Assembly: GCA_023458215.1 (NCBI GenBank)
Contig: JAEXAJ010000091.1
Span: 1-37,112 of the forward strand
Length of the DNA stretch: 37,112 nt
Origin: Bacteroidota bacterium
Lineage (GTDB): Bacteria; Bacteroidota; Bacteroidia; Bacteroidales; Bacteroidaceae
Reading direction: 5' to 3'
Shown here one piece after another: positions 1 to 6,449 of the stretch; positions within the stretch are counted from its first letter, which is position 1, and each line of letters opens with the position of its first letter. Made by a program: the position numbers and the translations under genes. Below the pieces are notes generated by a model. The model ran no database searches. It had not been told where the DNA came from and saw only the letters and a program-made list of their open reading frames with translations.

Positions 1-438
1 GCCTACAATGATAAAAACACGAATTGGCCTTGGTTAGTGAAGTTTCTAGGTGGTGGCGTATTCTATTGTAACAACTGGCCTCCTCAGCCCGTATTGGTTG
101 AAGTTGACAAGACGGAACATCCTGTTACTAAGAATCTGCCGGCATCGTTTGTGGCACCTGCCAGCGAATGGTATCAATGGAATCCGAGTCCGCGCCTGAA
201 CAAAGATGTGGAGGTATTGCTTTCTATTTCTCCCAAAAATTATCCGTTGGGAATAAAAGATGTAGTGAACTTTGGTGACTTCCCCATTGTGTGGTCTAAT
301 AAAAACTACCGTATGATTTACCTGAACATGGGACACGGTGACGAAGAGTTTATCGACGGAACGCAAAACCTTCTGCTGGTGAATGCTTTTCGTTGGGTGG
401 TAAGCCAAGATAAAGCGGGAGATCCGTTCTTAAAATAA
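1..438 (+). CDS. ThuA-like domain protein, C-terminal fragment
   Basis: The frame is open to the left window edge, so the true start is outside; only the last 145 codons are present. The fragment matches the C-terminal part of ThuA-like (trehalose utilisation, glutamine-amidotransferase-like fold) domains. It shares a residue pattern with the second half of the GH18 protein at 9787-11508: WPW near its start, then HPV.K..P.SFV.P..EWY, a PR pair, GD.P.VW.NK, and a Y...GH motif near the end. The usual role of such domains in Bacteroides is poorly known, but they often lie beside carbohydrate-active enzymes. The gene ends at a TAA just before the 23-bp repeat array and converges with the DUF4469 gene. 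An internal GTG at 37 is not a credible start because the domain already continues upstream of it. Confident in the domain, unsure of the function. Confidence 0.8.
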   Translation, partial: AYNDKNTNWPWLVKFLGGGVFYCNNWPPQPVLVEVDKTEHPVTKNLPASFVAPASEWYQWNPSPRLNKDVEVLLSISPKNYPLGIKDVVNFGDFPIVWSNKNYRMIYLNMGHGDEEFIDGTQNLLLVNAFRWVVSQDKAGDPFLK

Positions 439-464
439 AGAAGCGGACATTATATTCAGTACTA

Positions 465-502
465 AACAGGGTGTCTGCTCAGTACTAAGCAGACACCCTG
501 TT
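465..502. terminator. Perfect 15-bp hairpin between convergent genes
   Basis: Bases 465-479 and 488-502 are perfect reverse complements (15 bp, AACAGGGTGTCTGCT and its complement) with an 8-nt loop. It sits 27 bp after the ThuA stop codon and between two convergent genes, so it probably ends transcription from the left and perhaps from both sides. There is no long T tract, so its efficiency is uncertain. Confidence 0.65.
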
Positions 503-576
503 CAACTCTAAGCAGACACTCTGCTTAATCCTAAGCAGCCACCCTGTTCAACCCTAAGCAGCCACCCTGCTTAGTA
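485..576. repeat. Four tandem 23-bp palindromic repeats
   Basis: CTAAGCAG begins at 485, 508, 531 and 554, an exact 23-bp period. Each unit continues as (A/C)CAC(C/T)CTG(T/C)T and is a weak inverted repeat; in the last unit, seven bases at each end (CTAAGCA / TGCTTAG) pair perfectly around a 7-nt loop. An inverted copy at about 461-480 pairs with the first unit to form the hairpin at 465-502. There are no spacers, so this is not a CRISPR array. It may be a compound terminator or a protein-binding array. Confidence 0.85.
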
Positions 577-601
577 AAGGGTGCTTTGTGAGGGCAGATT
601 A

Positions 602-1384
602 TCAGCCCAACGGGTTATCATTTTCATCGCCGCCACCGCCATTGCCACCACCTGCGGGAGCGGTTCCGATGTAGATGGTTTTCACTACGCTGCGTGGTGC
701 TTTCAGCAAGCCCGAACCGTTGAATTGCGTGGTTACTTTCAGTTCGTAGGTGCCATTGGCAAGGTTGGCGGGGATGATGAAGGTCAGCTTTGAAGGTTCG
801 TTTGTCACATAGAGGTCTTCGGTCACTTTGGTCACGGTGCCGGTGGAACTCTTCAATGTAATGCCTACCGAGGCGTCTTTGCCCGTCACTTTCAGTTTGC
901 TGCCTTTCAGCGTGAAGGCACGTCCGGCGGTGGCGGAAGCATCTTGCGCACGGGTGGAGGCATCGGTTACGCCGGCTATGTACATCACTGATCCTTTCTC
1001 ACCTATTATATTCACCGAAGTCTGCTTGATGGCCTCGCGCAAGTCGGCACCGGGGTTGAAGTTCACCACGATGCTGTTCTTCTCCGGGTTCCAAGCCGAA
1101 CTTTCGATGACGCCACGGAAGCTGACGGAGGCATGATACAACCCATTATTTACGTTATAGCCACTCATCAACAGGCGTTTCACTACCCGTTTCTCCAACT
1201 CATGCACGTGCAGGATGGTTTCATCACGCAGACCGGAGTCTTCGGCCTTCATCTCGGCCATAATACGTGCTTCATCGGCCGAGCCGATGGTTAAGGGGAC
1301 AAGGATCATATCTTCCTTGTCGTCCACGGTCACGGTGTTATCCGCCAGTTGACCGTTGATTTGATACTTGATTTCGTTTGACAT
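602..1384 (-). CDS. HU-like DNA-binding / DUF4469 domain protein
   Basis: 260 aa, no signal peptide, so predicted cytoplasmic. Residues about 1-125 resemble the Bacteroidetes HU-like DNA-binding domain that precedes DUF4469. Residues about 130-240 form an Ig-like beta domain of the DUF4469/Bvu_2165 C-terminal type. The tail is a Gly/Asn/Asp-rich stretch (GGGNGGGGDENDNPLG). Such proteins are widespread in Bacteroides but have no clear assigned role. The gene follows the Big2/GLUG lipoprotein on the same strand after 117 bp that contain a hairpin, so it may be only partly co-transcribed with the phase-variable group. Domain naming is from memory of family patterns. Function beyond probable DNA binding is not known. 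Confidence 0.75.
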   Translation of the reverse strand: MSNEIKYQINGQLADNTVTVDDKEDMILVPLTIGSADEARIMAEMKAEDSGLRDETILHVHELEKRVVKRLLMSGYNVNNGLYHASVSFRGVIESSAWNPEKNSIVVNFNPGADLREAIKQTSVNIIGEKGSVMYIAGVTDASTRAQDASATAGRAFTLKGSKLKVTGKDASVGITLKSSTGTVTKVTEDLYVTNEPSKLTFIIPANLANGTYELKVTTQFNGSGLLKAPRSVVKTIYIGTAPAGGGNGGGGDENDNPLG

Positions 1385-1402
1385 ACTCTATTTAATTTAA
1401 GA

Positions 1403-1449
1403 GCCCTGCCCTCCTTGCCAGGCGGTGCTGACAAATAGGAGAGCAGGGC
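1403..1449 (-). terminator. Stem-loop downstream of Big2/GLUG lipoprotein
   Basis: Bases 1403-1415 and 1437-1449 pair at 12 of 13 positions (GCCCTGCCCTCCT against AGGAGAGCAGGGC). The hairpin lies between the lipoprotein stop at 1502 and the DUF4469 start at 1384. The T-rich run after it on the minus strand is weak (TCTTAAATTAAAT), so it could be a partial terminator that lowers expression of the next gene. Confidence 0.5.
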
Positions 1450-1501
1450 AAGTTAAAATATCCTTTGTGTAATGACAGAGGGAAGCTCTACCCTAGTTCT
1501 T

Positions 1502-3070
1502 TTATTGAGCTACCTTTTCCAGTGTGCCGTCGGCTTTGAATTTATAGCCGGCTTCGCCCGGCAAGCCGGTGTTCAGCCAATCGATGTTTTCAGACAGTTT
1601 GGCGGCGGGTATGCCTTTTACGGTTGCTTTATCAGCGATTCCTTCGTCGATGCCGTAATAAATACCATCACCTTCATCGGTAGCATAGAGCAGATAGTTA
1701 ACCAGATCATCATTATTTTGATTGTAGCCGATTGCCCCTGCTGCCAAGACTAATTTCCCTTGCAACCCTTTCGTCACAGTGGATAGTGTATAACAATTCG
1801 TTACAGTTGCTGTCCAACTATTGACTCCCATTAATCCGCCCGTAATACTGGACTTTTTGGTACTAACATTTCCACCTACAACTTTACCTGTTGAATAGCA
1901 GGCTATAACGGTAGCACTATTACTACCAATAAGCCCTCCTGTATAACAATCATCAGAGTCCATGCCACTTACGTTGCCTGTGGCAAAACAACCGAATACA
2001 GAAGTCAAGCTCGATGTATCGCCAATCAAGCCTCCGGCTGTCAATCCCGAAACGGTGGTTGAACTACTACAGTTCACCATAATTGTACGACCTGTTACAC
2101 CTGCAATACCACCTGCTGCTTTTCCGGAAACAGTACCACCTTCTACACGCAGATCTTTGATATTACCATCCAAATAGCCAAAAAAACCTGCACGGGTTCC
2201 GCTGCTGACTTTAAGTCCGGTGATAACTTTCCCGTTACCATCAAATTCGCCTTTAAATGGAGTAACATTATTTGTTCCTATAGGTGCCCACTCCTCATTA
2301 CCCAAATCAATATTTGCTGTCAGCTTAACGTTTTTACCTTCAAAAGAGTAAGCAGCTTCCAAACCATTATAGGCCAATGCATCAGCATCTCCATTTACCA
2401 GTAAGCCTAAACCTTTCAACTCTTCTATGGTGCTTATTTCGAAGCTACCGCTTTTTTTACCGGCCAAATACCACGGAAAACCTGTCACCTCAGTAACCGT
2501 GAGCTTGCAAGATGCCGTAAAGTTACCGTCCTCGGTAGTCACCGTAATAGAAGTTTCACCAATAGTTACCGGTGTAATGGTTCCGTCGGCGGCAACGGTA
2601 GCAACTTCCGGTTTGCTACTGCTCCAGGTCATATTCTGATTCGTAGCATCGGCGGGAGCAATAGTGGCCACAAGCTGGGCTGTGGCTTCAATGTCCAACG
2701 AGAGTTCTGCCTTGTCCAATATAATACCTGTCACAAGAATAGGAGCAGGAGTCACCGTCACAACACAAGTGGCTGACTTTTCACCGCTTATTGTAACTAC
2801 AGTGATCGTTGCTTCACCTACTGAAACGGCTGTTACCATGCCCTTACTGTCTACAGTGGCTACGGCTTCATTACTGCTCTTCCACGCCAAAGATTTATCA
2901 TCCACATTATCGGGAGTTATGGTAGCGGTCAGCGTACCGGTCGTCCCTTCCACCAAAGATAATGCACTCTTGTCAAGACTCACGGCACTTGCCATAACGG
3001 GGTCATCGTCTTTACACGAAGTTAACAGAACTGTTGCGCATAGCAACATCAAAGTGAGGATCTTTTTCAT
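1502..3070 (-). CDS. Surface lipoprotein with two Big2 domains and GLUG repeats
   Basis: 522 aa. A lipoprotein signal (MKKILTLMLLCATVLLTSC) puts the lipidated cysteine at residue 19, followed by KDDD, an acidic run like those of surface-exported Bacteroides lipoproteins. Residues about 28-108 and 113-193 are two bacterial Ig-like group 2 (Big2) domains, each with the VSL/SLD start and the ..W.SS...VATV...G.(I/V)T.V..GE..I.V pattern. From about 205 to 480 come GLUG-type beta-solenoid repeats (GGIAG, GGLIG, GGLMG with ..NC.. turns). This architecture is typical of adhesin-like surface proteins. It lies 40 bp downstream of the 78-aa gene, and both are downstream of the invertible promoter, so expression is probably on/off. 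No catalytic motif is visible; the ligand is unknown. Confidence 0.88.
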   Translation of the reverse strand: MKKILTLMLLCATVLLTSCKDDDPVMASAVSLDKSALSLVEGTTGTLTATITPDNVDDKSLAWKSSNEAVATVDSKGMVTAVSVGEATITVVTISGEKSATCVVTVTPAPILVTGIILDKAELSLDIEATAQLVATIAPADATNQNMTWSSSKPEVATVAADGTITPVTIGETSITVTTEDGNFTASCKLTVTEVTGFPWYLAGKKSGSFEISTIEELKGLGLLVNGDADALAYNGLEAAYSFEGKNVKLTANIDLGNEEWAPIGTNNVTPFKGEFDGNGKVITGLKVSSGTRAGFFGYLDGNIKDLRVEGGTVSGKAAGGIAGVTGRTIMVNCSSSTTVSGLTAGGLIGDTSSLTSVFGCFATGNVSGMDSDDCYTGGLIGSNSATVIACYSTGKVVGGNVSTKKSSITGGLMGVNSWTATVTNCYTLSTVTKGLQGKLVLAAGAIGYNQNNDDLVNYLLYATDEGDGIYYGIDEGIADKATVKGIPAAKLSENIDWLNTGLPGEAGYKFKADGTLEKVAQ

Positions 3071-3110
3071 TTTTCTAAAAGATTAATTGTTAATAAATGA
3101 GTTATTTGTT

Positions 3111-3347
3111 TTATATAAAGCTTTCTATTTGTGCCAAAGAAACACATTCGTACTTCTTAGTTCCTTCATCAAGATAGCGTACTGCTATATAGGAGCTTTC
3201 TTCAGAAGCAGGTAGCTGCAAGACGGACAATACTTCGGCTGCACGCAACCGGCTATGTATGCCGGTGTAGTCGTGCACTCTAATCCAAACACGTACTCCT
3301 TTTTTTATAAGGGATAAGTCCGGTGATGTAGTATCAGATTCTTTCAT
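3111..3347 (-). CDS. Small hypothetical protein, first gene after the invertible promoter
   Basis: 78 aa, not recognised. It has no signal peptide or membrane segment. It contains KKGVRVWIRVHDYTGIHSRLRAAEVLSV and YIAVRYLDEGTKKYECVSLAQI (shown here only as landmarks), a pattern of short beta strands that could form a small SH3-like barrel. Its ATG is only 26 bp from the left inverted repeat of the switch, and the gene runs in the same direction as the lipoprotein 40 bp downstream. Its position makes it the leader gene of the phase-variable transcript, so it could be a regulator or processing factor for that group, but nothing in the sequence proves this. Confidence 0.6.
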   Translation of the reverse strand: MKESDTTSPDLSLIKKGVRVWIRVHDYTGIHSRLRAAEVLSVLQLPASEESSYIAVRYLDEGTKKYECVSLAQIESFI

Positions 3348-3372
3348 AAGTAGTATTCGTTGTTTGTTCGGG

Positions 3373-3393
3373 AATTACTTACCAAGTAACGGC
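3373..3393 (+). repeat. Left inverted repeat of invertible segment
   Basis: A 21-bp arm containing TTACTTACCAAGTAAC, exactly reverse-complementary to 3689-3709. Pairing stops at both ends, so the boundary is exact. The inner GTTAC-N7-GTAAt pattern (read on the opposite strand) is one base from the GTTAC-N7-GTAAC motif I recall for invertible SusC/SusD promoters in Bacteroides fragilis. Confidence 0.92.
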
Positions 3394-3644
3394 AAACCAC
3401 TATCTGCATGGGTCTGAATAGCGTTTCAGGTGCATGTAGTTTAGATAGGGAATAAGCATTTGTATCACCGCAAGAGACAAAAAACATCCACCCTGCCTTT
3501 ACAACCTTAAAAGCGGGAAGCTATTCTTTTGCGTATAGTTCGAATAGAAATGTTGAATAAATAGACTGAATACGTTTGTTTACGAAGTATTGCGTGTTCT
3601 CATTACCGAAATATAAGATTTAATTAAAGTTTTATTAAAGAATA

Positions 3645-3676
3645 CTTGCCGTATTGTAAAAGATACGATATTTTTG
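3645..3676 (+). promoter_or_regulatory. Promoter inside the invertible segment (facing right)
   Basis: A -7 box TATTTTTG at 3669-3676 matches the Bacteroides consensus TAnnTTTG. CTTG at 3645-3648 supplies a -33 element with 20 nt spacing, inside the expected 19-21. No TAnnTTTG box facing left was found in the segment. In the present orientation transcription would leave through the right repeat and run antisense into the recombinase gene. Confidence 0.8.
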
Positions 3677-3688
3677 CAAAACGTTATC

Positions 3689-3709
3689 GCCGTTACTTGG
3701 TAAGTAATT
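3689..3709 (-). repeat. Right inverted repeat of invertible segment
   Basis: A 21-bp arm containing GTTACTTGGTAAGTAA, the perfect complement of 3373-3393. It lies 5 bp from the stop codon of the recombinase gene, the usual place for a self-associated recombination site. Confidence 0.92.
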
Positions 3710-3714
3710 TCAGT

Positions 3715-4731
3715 TCAATTCTGTGTCACACAATGCATTACAGAGGACTTTTCCTTAACCTTTTTCCTTTTTGCCTTTCTAATCGTTCGGAGTAATCGTT
3801 CGTTTTCTTTATCTATCACTTCGTCTTTCAAAGGCTTCAGGTAAGTTTCCGTCACCCTTATGGAAGAGTGTCCCAAGGACTGTGATATATACGCTACGGG
3901 CATATTGTTGTAGTACGCCAGCGTTGCCCAAGTATGTCGGGCGGTGTACGAGCTTACCTTTGTGCCGGGCAGCAGGCGGCGCATCAGCTTTGCCAGCGAG
4001 CGGTTGAAGCTACGCAGTGCCTTGCAGTAATGGCTGTAGCGCAATTTCTCGCCACCCATTTCGGTATTTAGTATCGGAAAGAGATAGATGGAAGTACCGT
4101 CTCGTGAGGCATACTCCCTGATAAGGCGGGCGGCTTCTTTGGGTATCTGCACCACAATCTGCTTTCCCGTCTTGTGGCGGCGGTAAACAATCCTTCCGTT
4201 TTGCACATCGGTCTTCCGCAGGTGTGCCAGGTCGATGAAGGGCATTCCCCGCAACTGGAACATCAGCAGGAAAACGGCAAGTATCAATTGCTGTTCTTGG
4301 GATAGTGTGCCGAGGTCGGTATCAAGCAATTCAGTTATTTCTTCTTGCTCCAAGGCACGTTTGGTTTGCGGCTCCACTTTGGTGTAGACGTCATCGAACA
4401 AGGTAGAATCGTACTCCCGGCTACCGGGCGGCATCCAACGGTTGTACACCGCCCGCAGCGTCCGCATGTAGGTGGAGACGGTAGGCAGTTTGCGTGACAA
4501 TGCCATCAGCCACTGTTCGTACTCTTTCAGCCTGCCCCGGGTGAATACTTCCGTCAGGAGCAACGGAGCGCCTTTGCCGCCCATGAATTTAAGGAAAGAG
4601 TGCAAGGTACTGGTGTAGGTGTGCACTGCCGGGAGTTTGACATCTACCGATAGCTGCGCTACCACCTCCAGCATGTAGGGTACCAGCTCTGGAACCGATT
4701 TCTTCTTTTGTTTCTTTGTTTCCATAAACAT
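3715..4731 (-). CDS. Tyrosine recombinase (DNA invertase of the adjacent switch)
   Basis: 338 aa from the ATG at 4731 (a second ATG at 4725 is equally possible). A longer frame to 4806 exists but its start lies inside the susD terminator hairpin, so I reject it. Residues about 10-115 form the SAM-like N-terminal DNA-binding domain. The catalytic domain has Arg161 (QLRGMPF), Lys187 (RHKTGK), Tyr262-Thr-Ala-Arg265-His (the HxxR box with Tyr in place of His, a variant common in Bacteroides recombinases), His288 (LGHSS) and the nucleophile Tyr297 (TETYLKP). It probably cuts and rejoins the two 21-bp repeats to invert the segment that ends 5 bp beyond its stop. No phage, transfer or tRNA attachment genes lie nearby, so integration of a mobile element is less likely. 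Confidence 0.9.
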   Translation of the reverse strand: MFMETKKQKKKSVPELVPYMLEVVAQLSVDVKLPAVHTYTSTLHSFLKFMGGKGAPLLLTEVFTRGRLKEYEQWLMALSRKLPTVSTYMRTLRAVYNRWMPPGSREYDSTLFDDVYTKVEPQTKRALEQEEITELLDTDLGTLSQEQQLILAVFLLMFQLRGMPFIDLAHLRKTDVQNGRIVYRRHKTGKQIVVQIPKEAARLIREYASRDGTSIYLFPILNTEMGGEKLRYSHYCKALRSFNRSLAKLMRRLLPGTKVSSYTARHTWATLAYYNNMPVAYISQSLGHSSIRVTETYLKPLKDEVIDKENERLLRTIRKAKRKKVKEKSSVMHCVTQN

Positions 4732-4805
4732 AATAGGTTTAATGTGAAGTTCAAAGAACAAAGTTAGAGGCAATCGGGCTGCAAAGGAATGTGAAAAGAA
4801 ACACA

Positions 4806-4840
4806 AATCCCCGGCATTATCTTCTGCAATGCCGGGGATT
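4806..4840 (-). terminator. Terminator after susD
   Basis: Bases 4806-4818 (AATCCCCGGCATT) pair perfectly with 4828-4840 around a 9-nt loop. On the minus strand it follows the SusD stop by 25 nt and is followed by TTTGTGTTTCTTT. It ends the susCD transcript before the recombinase gene. Confidence 0.85.
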
Positions 4841-4865
4841 CTTAAAGAAAACTAATACCTAATTC

Positions 4866-6428
4866 TTACAACCAACCCGGATTTTGAGTTAATCCACCTT
4901 TCGCTCTATCCATTTCAGATTGGTCAATGGGGAAGTATCTGAACTTCTCCGTCCAACCTTTGCTACCTAAAATTTCTGTACCTTTATCGAAACGAAGGAT
5001 ATCGAACCAACGTTGCATTTCATCCATAAATTCATATCCACGCTCTGCAAAGAGAATATCCAAAATCTCTTGTTTGCTCTTTCCTGCCAAACTAATACGA
5101 TGTTTGTTATCGCCGAAAGCACGGTCTCTGATTTGGTCAAACCAGCCTTGCGCATCCGTACTTACCGTGCCGTTAATGCGTGCCTCCAGTTCCACTGCCA
5201 GCAGCAAGACATCGGCATAGCGATAGATACGCCATGCATTGAAATGGTTACTCGACGGATTTACGGCAGAAGTCGACTCCTTGCGAGGATGAATCTTGAA
5301 GTGTCCCAAACCTTCATAATTCTCCTGCTTATCGCTGACACTGAAAGCACTACCTTCCGGCAATAAACCATCCGCCACCATCTTGGCTACTTTGGCAGCC
5401 TCATCGGCATAGACAATTACTGTGCCTTCGCGACGAGAGTCACCTTCGGCAAACATCCTGTAAACAGTACTCGGCATTGTATTCTGTCCGTAGCCTTCCA
5501 GCAGTCCGCCTTCTTCGGCACTTCTAGGGTCTACAATGTTACGCCCACCCAAAGATTGTGCGAGTCCGAAACCTTCACCGGAGTTGTTGCCGGCGTAAGC
5601 TACTTCGTAGATAGATTCACTACCCCACTCGCCGGCTTTCAGCCACAAGCTCTTATAGTCAGGGTTCAGTTGATATTTTCCGCTTGTGATGATGGATTTC
5701 ATATCATTCAGTGCCATCTGATAGTTGGAATCGTCACGATGGAACAGGATAAGTTTAGTACGCAGCAACCGGGCTGCATCACGGCAGATGCGTCCTTGCT
5801 TGGTAGCGCTGCGTTCGGGTAGATACTTGGTTACTTCATCATCCAAATCGCTCATAATGAATTCGTAGATTTCCTGACGGGTACCTTTGGCTATATTATA
5901 CATTTCGCTAGCCGCCAAATAGTGCTTGATGAGCGGGAATTGCTCATACCCCATAAACAAGTAATTATAGAACAACGCACGATAGAAACGTGCCTCGGCA
6001 GAAGTAGCGTTTACAAAATCAGCACTCAGGTTACAACCAGCCAGCTTATCGATCAGCAGATTGGCTGCAATAACCCCGTTGAACAAGCCGAAGTCCCACT
6101 CATTCCACCACGAGCCGTAGCCCCATGCGCCGAAGCAAGTACCCGGGCCGTAAGTAAACGTATCCCATTTCGTCTTATATGAACCTTCACCGATACCACC
6201 ACCGGTTTCCGATTCGTCACTCAGTAATGAAGAGTACGACCATACCTCGGGCATGCGGGTTTGCATTTCGTTCATTACGGCATACAAGCCTTTCATCATA
6301 TCGTCCTCAGTCTTATAGAATTCTGTTTCGGACACTTGAGTTCTCGGATCAACCTCCAAAAAGTCGGAGCAGGCTGTGGATGACAGTGCCATCGCACTTA
6401 GAGCCATTATTTTTATTATCTTATTCAT
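4866..6428 (-). CDS. susD-like: SusD-family surface glycan-binding lipoprotein
   Basis: 520 aa. The signal peptide ends in the lipobox SSTAC with Cys20, followed by SDFLEVDP, the typical N-terminus of SusD/RagB proteins. The body shows the SusD order: an N-terminal helical region (TEDDMMKGLYAVMNEM, RFYRALFYNYLFMGYEQFPLI) and a C-terminal part with WRIYRYADVLLLAVE, IRDRAFG and ILFAERGYEFMDEMQRWFDILRF. SusD proteins sit on the outer leaflet and close over the SusC barrel to capture glycan. The gene starts 21 bp after the susC stop, so the pair is co-transcribed. The likely ligand, judged from its neighbours, is a GlcNAc-containing glycan such as chito-oligosaccharide. Confidence 0.95.
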   Translation of the reverse strand: MNKIIKIMALSAMALSSTACSDFLEVDPRTQVSETEFYKTEDDMMKGLYAVMNEMQTRMPEVWSYSSLLSDESETGGGIGEGSYKTKWDTFTYGPGTCFGAWGYGSWWNEWDFGLFNGVIAANLLIDKLAGCNLSADFVNATSAEARFYRALFYNYLFMGYEQFPLIKHYLAASEMYNIAKGTRQEIYEFIMSDLDDEVTKYLPERSATKQGRICRDAARLLRTKLILFHRDDSNYQMALNDMKSIITSGKYQLNPDYKSLWLKAGEWGSESIYEVAYAGNNSGEGFGLAQSLGGRNIVDPRSAEEGGLLEGYGQNTMPSTVYRMFAEGDSRREGTVIVYADEAAKVAKMVADGLLPEGSAFSVSDKQENYEGLGHFKIHPRKESTSAVNPSSNHFNAWRIYRYADVLLLAVELEARINGTVSTDAQGWFDQIRDRAFGDNKHRISLAGKSKQEILDILFAERGYEFMDEMQRWFDILRFDKGTEILGSKGWTEKFRYFPIDQSEMDRAKGGLTQNPGWL

Positions 6429-6449
6429 TGTATCTAAATCTTTGGTTAA

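Larger units (their letters stand above)
3373..3709. other. Invertible promoter segment (phase-variation switch)
   Basis: Two perfect 21-bp inverted repeats (3373-3393 and 3689-3709) bound a 295-bp segment with no gene. The segment holds one good Bacteroides promoter near its right end. The recombinase stop codon is only 5 bp beyond the right repeat, and the first gene of the leftward group begins 25 bp beyond the left repeat. The layout matches known Bacteroides invertible promoters that are flipped by a neighbouring tyrosine recombinase. As sequenced the promoter faces right, so the lipoprotein group is predicted OFF. Inversion would move the -7 box to about 3406-3413 facing left, with a leader of about 50 nt before the ATG at 3347. 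Confidence 0.88.

Noticed and set aside
485..576. CRISPR-like array
   Set aside because: The 23-bp units are directly joined with no spacers and there are no cas genes nearby.
3394..3688. A second promoter facing left inside the invertible segment
   Set aside because: No CAAAnnTA (minus-strand -7 box) was found in the segment by reading through it.
3715..4731. Integrase of a phage or conjugative element
   Set aside because: No phage, transfer or relaxase genes and no tRNA attachment site are seen; the inverted repeats 5 bp away fit a local promoter invertase better.
4732..4806. Extended N-terminus of the recombinase (start at 4806)
   Set aside because: The extra 25 codons begin inside the perfect susD terminator hairpin and do not look like a recombinase N-terminus.
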